A stretch of 64,000 nucleotides of DNA from Streptomyces silvae (GTDB lineage Bacteria; Actinomycetota; Actinomycetes; Streptomycetales; Streptomycetaceae). This document shows, piece by piece, positions 61,420-64,000 of this stretch. A program made the translations under genes and the position numbers. The number at the start of each line of letters is the position of its first letter. Position 1 is the first letter of the stretch. The notes beneath the pieces were generated by a model. That model was given only the letters and a program-made list of their open reading frames with translations, was not told where the DNA came from and ran no database searches. The stretch lies in the NCBI RefSeq assembly GCF_016745505.1, contig NZ_JAERUC010000103.1, positions 1-64,000 of the forward strand, read 5' to 3'.

Positions 61420-62406
61420 ATGGGTGAATCGCTTGTGACCACACAGGAAGACCGCACGGCGGCCACCCCGTCACCCGTCGCGGACGGGAGGACGGTGTCC
61501 GGATCCACGCGAGCGACGCCCTTGTCACGCCTGCGCCGCGCGCGGCCCACCCTGCGTTCACTGCGTTCCCCGCGCCGACCGCGCCTCTGGTTCGAAATCC
61601 TCCTGATCGCGGTCAGTTACTGGCTCTACTCGCTGGTGCGCAACGCCGTTCCCGAGCAGAAGGCCGAGGCCCTGCGGAACGCCGACTGGATCTGGTCCCT
61701 GGAGCACACCTTCGGCCTCGCCTTCGAGGAGTCCGTCAACCGGGCCGTCAACTCGGTGACATGGCTCATCGTGTCGATGAACTACTACTACGCGACGCTG
61801 CACTTCATCGTCACCATCGGTGTGCTCATCTGGCTGTTCCGCCGCCATCCGGGCCGTTACGCGGCCGCCCGTCTGATCCTCTTCGCCACCACGGCGGTGG
61901 CCCTCCTCGGCTACTACGTCTTCCCGCTGGCACCGCCCCGGCTGATGCGCGGCGGCGGCTTCGTCGACACGGTGATGCTGCACCAGACGTGGGGCTCGAT
62001 GGCGTCGGGCAACTTCAAGCACATGTCCAACCAGTACGCGGCGATGCCGTCGATGCACATCGGCTGGTCCCTGTGGTGCGGTCTGACCATCTGCGTCCTG
62101 GCGACCGCCCCCTGGGCGCGCATCCTGGGCGCGCTGTACCCGGTGGCCACGCTGATCGTGATCGTGGCGACGGCGAACCACTTCTGGCTGGACGCGGTGG
62201 GCGGGATGGCCTGCCTGGCCTTCGGTATCGCCCTCTCCTACGCCTGGTACGGGTCGCTGCCGCACCGTCTGCCGAAGCGGGTGCAGCGCCCCGGCGCGGG
62301 CCGTCTGCGCGCCCTGCGGAGACCACCCGCCCGGGCGCCCGAGCTGCGGCGCGGGGCGGAACCCTCCCAGGCCGGCGCGCGGGGCTCGGACCCGGCCGGC
62401 GACTGA
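61420..62406 (+). CDS. PAP2 superfamily membrane phosphatase
   Basis: 328-aa membrane protein with about six helices and the PAP2 catalytic parts: AAMPSMHIGWSLW (His of the second motif) and ANHFWLDAVGG (His/Asp of the third). The subgroup resembles the PAP2_3/inositolphosphotransferase-like phosphatases. CAGACT lies 8 nt before the ATG. The N- and C-terminal tails (about 60 and 50 residues) are basic and cytoplasmic. It sits between malR and glnE without an obvious link to either. Confidence 0.87.
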   Translation: MGESLVTTQEDRTAATPSPVADGRTVSGSTRATPLSRLRRARPTLRSLRSPRRPRLWFEILLIAVSYWLYSLVRNAVPEQKAEALRNADWIWSLEHTFGLAFEESVNRAVNSVTWLIVSMNYYYATLHFIVTIGVLIWLFRRHPGRYAAARLILFATTAVALLGYYVFPLAPPRLMRGGGFVDTVMLHQTWGSMASGNFKHMSNQYAAMPSMHIGWSLWCGLTICVLATAPWARILGALYPVATLIVIVATANHFWLDAVGGMACLAFGIALSYAWYGSLPHRLPKRVQRPGAGRLRALRRPPARAPELRRGAEPSQAGARGSDPAGD

Positions 62407-62456
62407 GAGTACGACCGGCGGCCGTGCGGCGGCCGAAAGCCCGGCGACGGGGCTGA

Positions 62457-62478
62457 GGGGGCCGGGCCCGCGGCCCCC
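62457..62478. terminator. bidirectional terminator between PAP2 and glnE genes
   Basis: GGGGGCCG (62457-62464) pairs with CGGCCCCC (62471-62478), 6-nt loop, between convergent genes. Confidence 0.65.
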
Positions 62479-62501
62479 GGAACCTCACCCCGCGGCGCAG
62501 C

Positions 62502-64000
62502 TCACCCCGCCGCGCCGTAGAACCGCTCCTCGACGACCGCCCTGGCCCGCCGGGTGATCCGCCGGTAGTCCTCCAGCATGTCCCCCACGTGCCCCGGCTC
62601 GTAGCCCAGGTACCGGCCGACCGCCGTCAGCTCGCGCGGGTTCGAGGGGAACGTGTCGCCGGGCCGTCCCCGCACCAGCATCACCGCGTTGCGCACGCGG
62701 GAGGCCAGGACCCACGCCTCGTCCAGCGTCTGCGCCTCCTCCGCCGGGATCAGCCCCGCCGCGCACGCCGCCGCCAGGGCCTCACGCGTGCGCGGAGTGC
62801 GGAGCCCCGGCTCCTCCCAGCCGTGCTGCATCTGCATCAGCTGGACCGTCCACTCGACGTCGCTGAGCCCGCCCCGGCCCAGCTTGGTGTGGAGCGTCGG
62901 ATCGGCGCCGCGCGGCATGCGCTCGGACTCCATGCGTGCCTTGAGCCGCCGGATCTCCCGGACCGCGTCGTCGCCCAGCCCCTCCGCCGGGTAGCGCAGC
63001 GGGTCGATGAGCTCGACGAAGGCACGGCCCAGCTCCGCGTCCCCGGCCACCGGGTCGGCGCGCAGCAGCGCCTGGCTCTCCCAGATCAGCGACCAGCGCC
63101 GGTAGTAGGCCTCGTACGACCTCAGGGTGCGCGCCAGGGGCCCGGTCTTGCCCTCCGGCCGCAGGTCGACGTCGATGAGCAGCGGCGGGTCGGCGGTCGG
63201 CAGCTCCAGCAGTCTGCGCATCTCGGTGACCACGGCGTTCGCCGCCCGGGCCGCCTCCTCGTCGCTGACGCCCTCGCGGGGTTCGTGCACGAACAGGACG
63301 TCCGCGTCGGAGCCGTAACCCAGCTCGTGCCCGCCGAAGCGGCCCATGCCGATGACGGCGAACCGGGTCGGCAGGGTGTCGCCCCACTTGTCACGGACGG
63401 CGGCGCGCAGGGCACCGGACAGCGTGGCGGCGTTGAGGTCGGTGACCGCGGAGCCGACCCGGTCGACGAGGGCGCCGGGGTCGGGTTCGGCCGGGTTCTC
63501 CTCGGTGCCGTACGAGCCGATGATGTCGGCCGCCGTCGTACGGAACAGCTCCCGCCGCCGCACCCCGCGTGCCACCGCTACGGCCGCTTCGGCCCCGGGG
63601 GCGCGGCCGACCGCGGCCAGCACCTCCTGTTCCAGGTGGGCCCGGCTGCGCGGCTTCAGCCCCTCCGGATCGCCGAGGATGGCGACGGCCTCCGGGGCCC
63701 GCATCAGCAGGTCGGGGGCGAGGCGGCCGGCGGACAGGACCCGGGCGAGGTTCTCGGCGGCGGCGCCCTCGTCGCGCAGCAGCCGCAGATACCACGGGGT
63801 CTTGCCGAGGGCGTCGGACACCTGGCGGAAGCCGAGGAGCCCGGCGTCCGGGTCGGCGGAGTCCGCGAACCAGCCGAGCAGCACCGGCAGCAGCGTGCGC
63901 TGGATCGCGGCCTTGCGCGAGACCCCTGAGGACAGCGCCTCCAGATGCCGCAGCGCGGCGGCGGGATCGGCGTAACCGAGGGCCTCCAGCCGGACGACCG
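62502..64000 (-). CDS. glnE: bifunctional glutamine synthetase adenylyltransferase/deadenylase, N-terminal part outside window
   Basis: C-terminal 499 residues of GlnE, which adds and removes AMP on Tyr397 of GlnA. The frame is open across the right edge; the full family length is about 1000 aa. Visible: the linker (LGWFADSADPDAG; DLLMRAPEAVAILGDPEGL) and the C-terminal adenylyltransferase domain with the nucleotidyltransferase motif GMGRFGGHELGYGSDADVLF (the GSDAD aspartates) and SVEWTVQLMQMQHGWE-type helical region at the end. Its substrate glnA is 46 kb upstream in this window. Confidence 0.95.
   Translation of the reverse strand, partial: VVRLEALGYADPAAALRHLEALSSGVSRKAAIQRTLLPVLLGWFADSADPDAGLLGFRQVSDALGKTPWYLRLLRDEGAAAENLARVLSAGRLAPDLLMRAPEAVAILGDPEGLKPRSRAHLEQEVLAAVGRAPGAEAAVAVARGVRRRELFRTTAADIIGSYGTEENPAEPDPGALVDRVGSAVTDLNAATLSGALRAAVRDKWGDTLPTRFAVIGMGRFGGHELGYGSDADVLFVHEPREGVSDEEAARAANAVVTEMRRLLELPTADPPLLIDVDLRPEGKTGPLARTLRSYEAYYRRWSLIWESQALLRADPVAGDAELGRAFVELIDPLRYPAEGLGDDAVREIRRLKARMESERMPRGADPTLHTKLGRGGLSDVEWTVQLMQMQHGWEEPGLRTPRTREALAAACAAGLIPAEEAQTLDEAWVLASRVRNAVMLVRGRPGDTFPSNPRELTAVGRYLGYEPGHVGDMLEDYRRITRRARAVVEERFYGAAG

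Noticed and set aside
1..64000. tRNA, rRNA or known riboswitch
   Set aside because: No cloverleaf with a GTTCRA-type T-loop and matching acceptor stem was noticed, and no conserved riboswitch core was recognised. A covariance-model scan would be decisive and was not possible.

Overview
The window is a very GC-rich chromosomal segment with strong third-position G/C bias, GTG and TTG starts, AGGAGG-type ribosome sites, XRE/DUF397 pairs, TerD proteins, DUF4191 and two glutamine synthetases. This is the profile of Streptomyces. From memory, the gene order (E2, GntR, aceE, lipB, lipA, a GlnR-controlled small gene, DUF4191, RDD, glnA, glnII, malR, PAP2, glnE) follows the conserved core around SCO2181-SCO2234 of S. 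coelicolor. No rRNA, tRNA, CRISPR array or insertion sequence was recognised.

Layout. 1-5 kb: the end of the dihydrolipoyl acyltransferase gene (E2), a GntR/FCD regulator and aceE (pyruvate dehydrogenase E1), with a palindromic candidate operator on the aceE promoter. 5-11 kb: a WYL regulator, DUF4240 protein, GNAT, TIGR01777 epimerase, FAD oxidoreductase and a large HTH regulator. 11-16.6 kb: lipB and lipA, which make the lipoyl cofactor used by the E2 at the left edge, then nitrogen genes ending in glnA. 16.6-19.7 kb: a 3-kb accessory segment of three unfamiliar genes, bounded by an 18-bp direct repeat of the glnA 3' end. 20-25 kb: stress membrane protein, ArsR regulator with an MgtA-type P-ATPase, TatA and two TerD proteins. 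25-29.7 kb: a minus-strand group of a carnitine/choline acyltransferase homologue, a methyltransferase, a 2-oxoglutarate/Fe(II) oxygenase and an FGE-like protein; the first three look like a small biosynthetic cluster. 30-33.6 kb: oxidoreductase, glnII and a Cys-Cys leader peptide ahead of a winged-helix regulator. 33.7-42 kb: a two-component system, MarR/AhpD pair, DUF1996 secreted protein, lipoprotein, an unusual 642-aa membrane protein, and a TetR/tautomerase pair.

42-61 kb is a starch and maltodextrin block. It holds a secreted 1769-aa protein with both alpha-amylase and pullulanase active sites, a second secreted alpha-amylase with a starch-binding domain, and the malEFG importer (no ATPase subunit here) followed by a cytoplasmic alpha-glucosidase and a LacI regulator. 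A divergent malR lies upstream. TTGCA/TGCAA-type operators sit in front of malE and the amylase. A GlxA regulator/isochorismatase pair and an XRE/DUF397 group are interposed. The window closes with a PAP2 phosphatase and the C-terminal half of glnE, whose product adenylylates GlnA.

Themes: pyruvate oxidation and lipoylation, nitrogen assimilation (glnA, glnII, glnE and GlnR-type boxes at three promoters), and starch use. The least explained material is the segment at the glnA 3' end and the 25.2-28.8 kb cluster.
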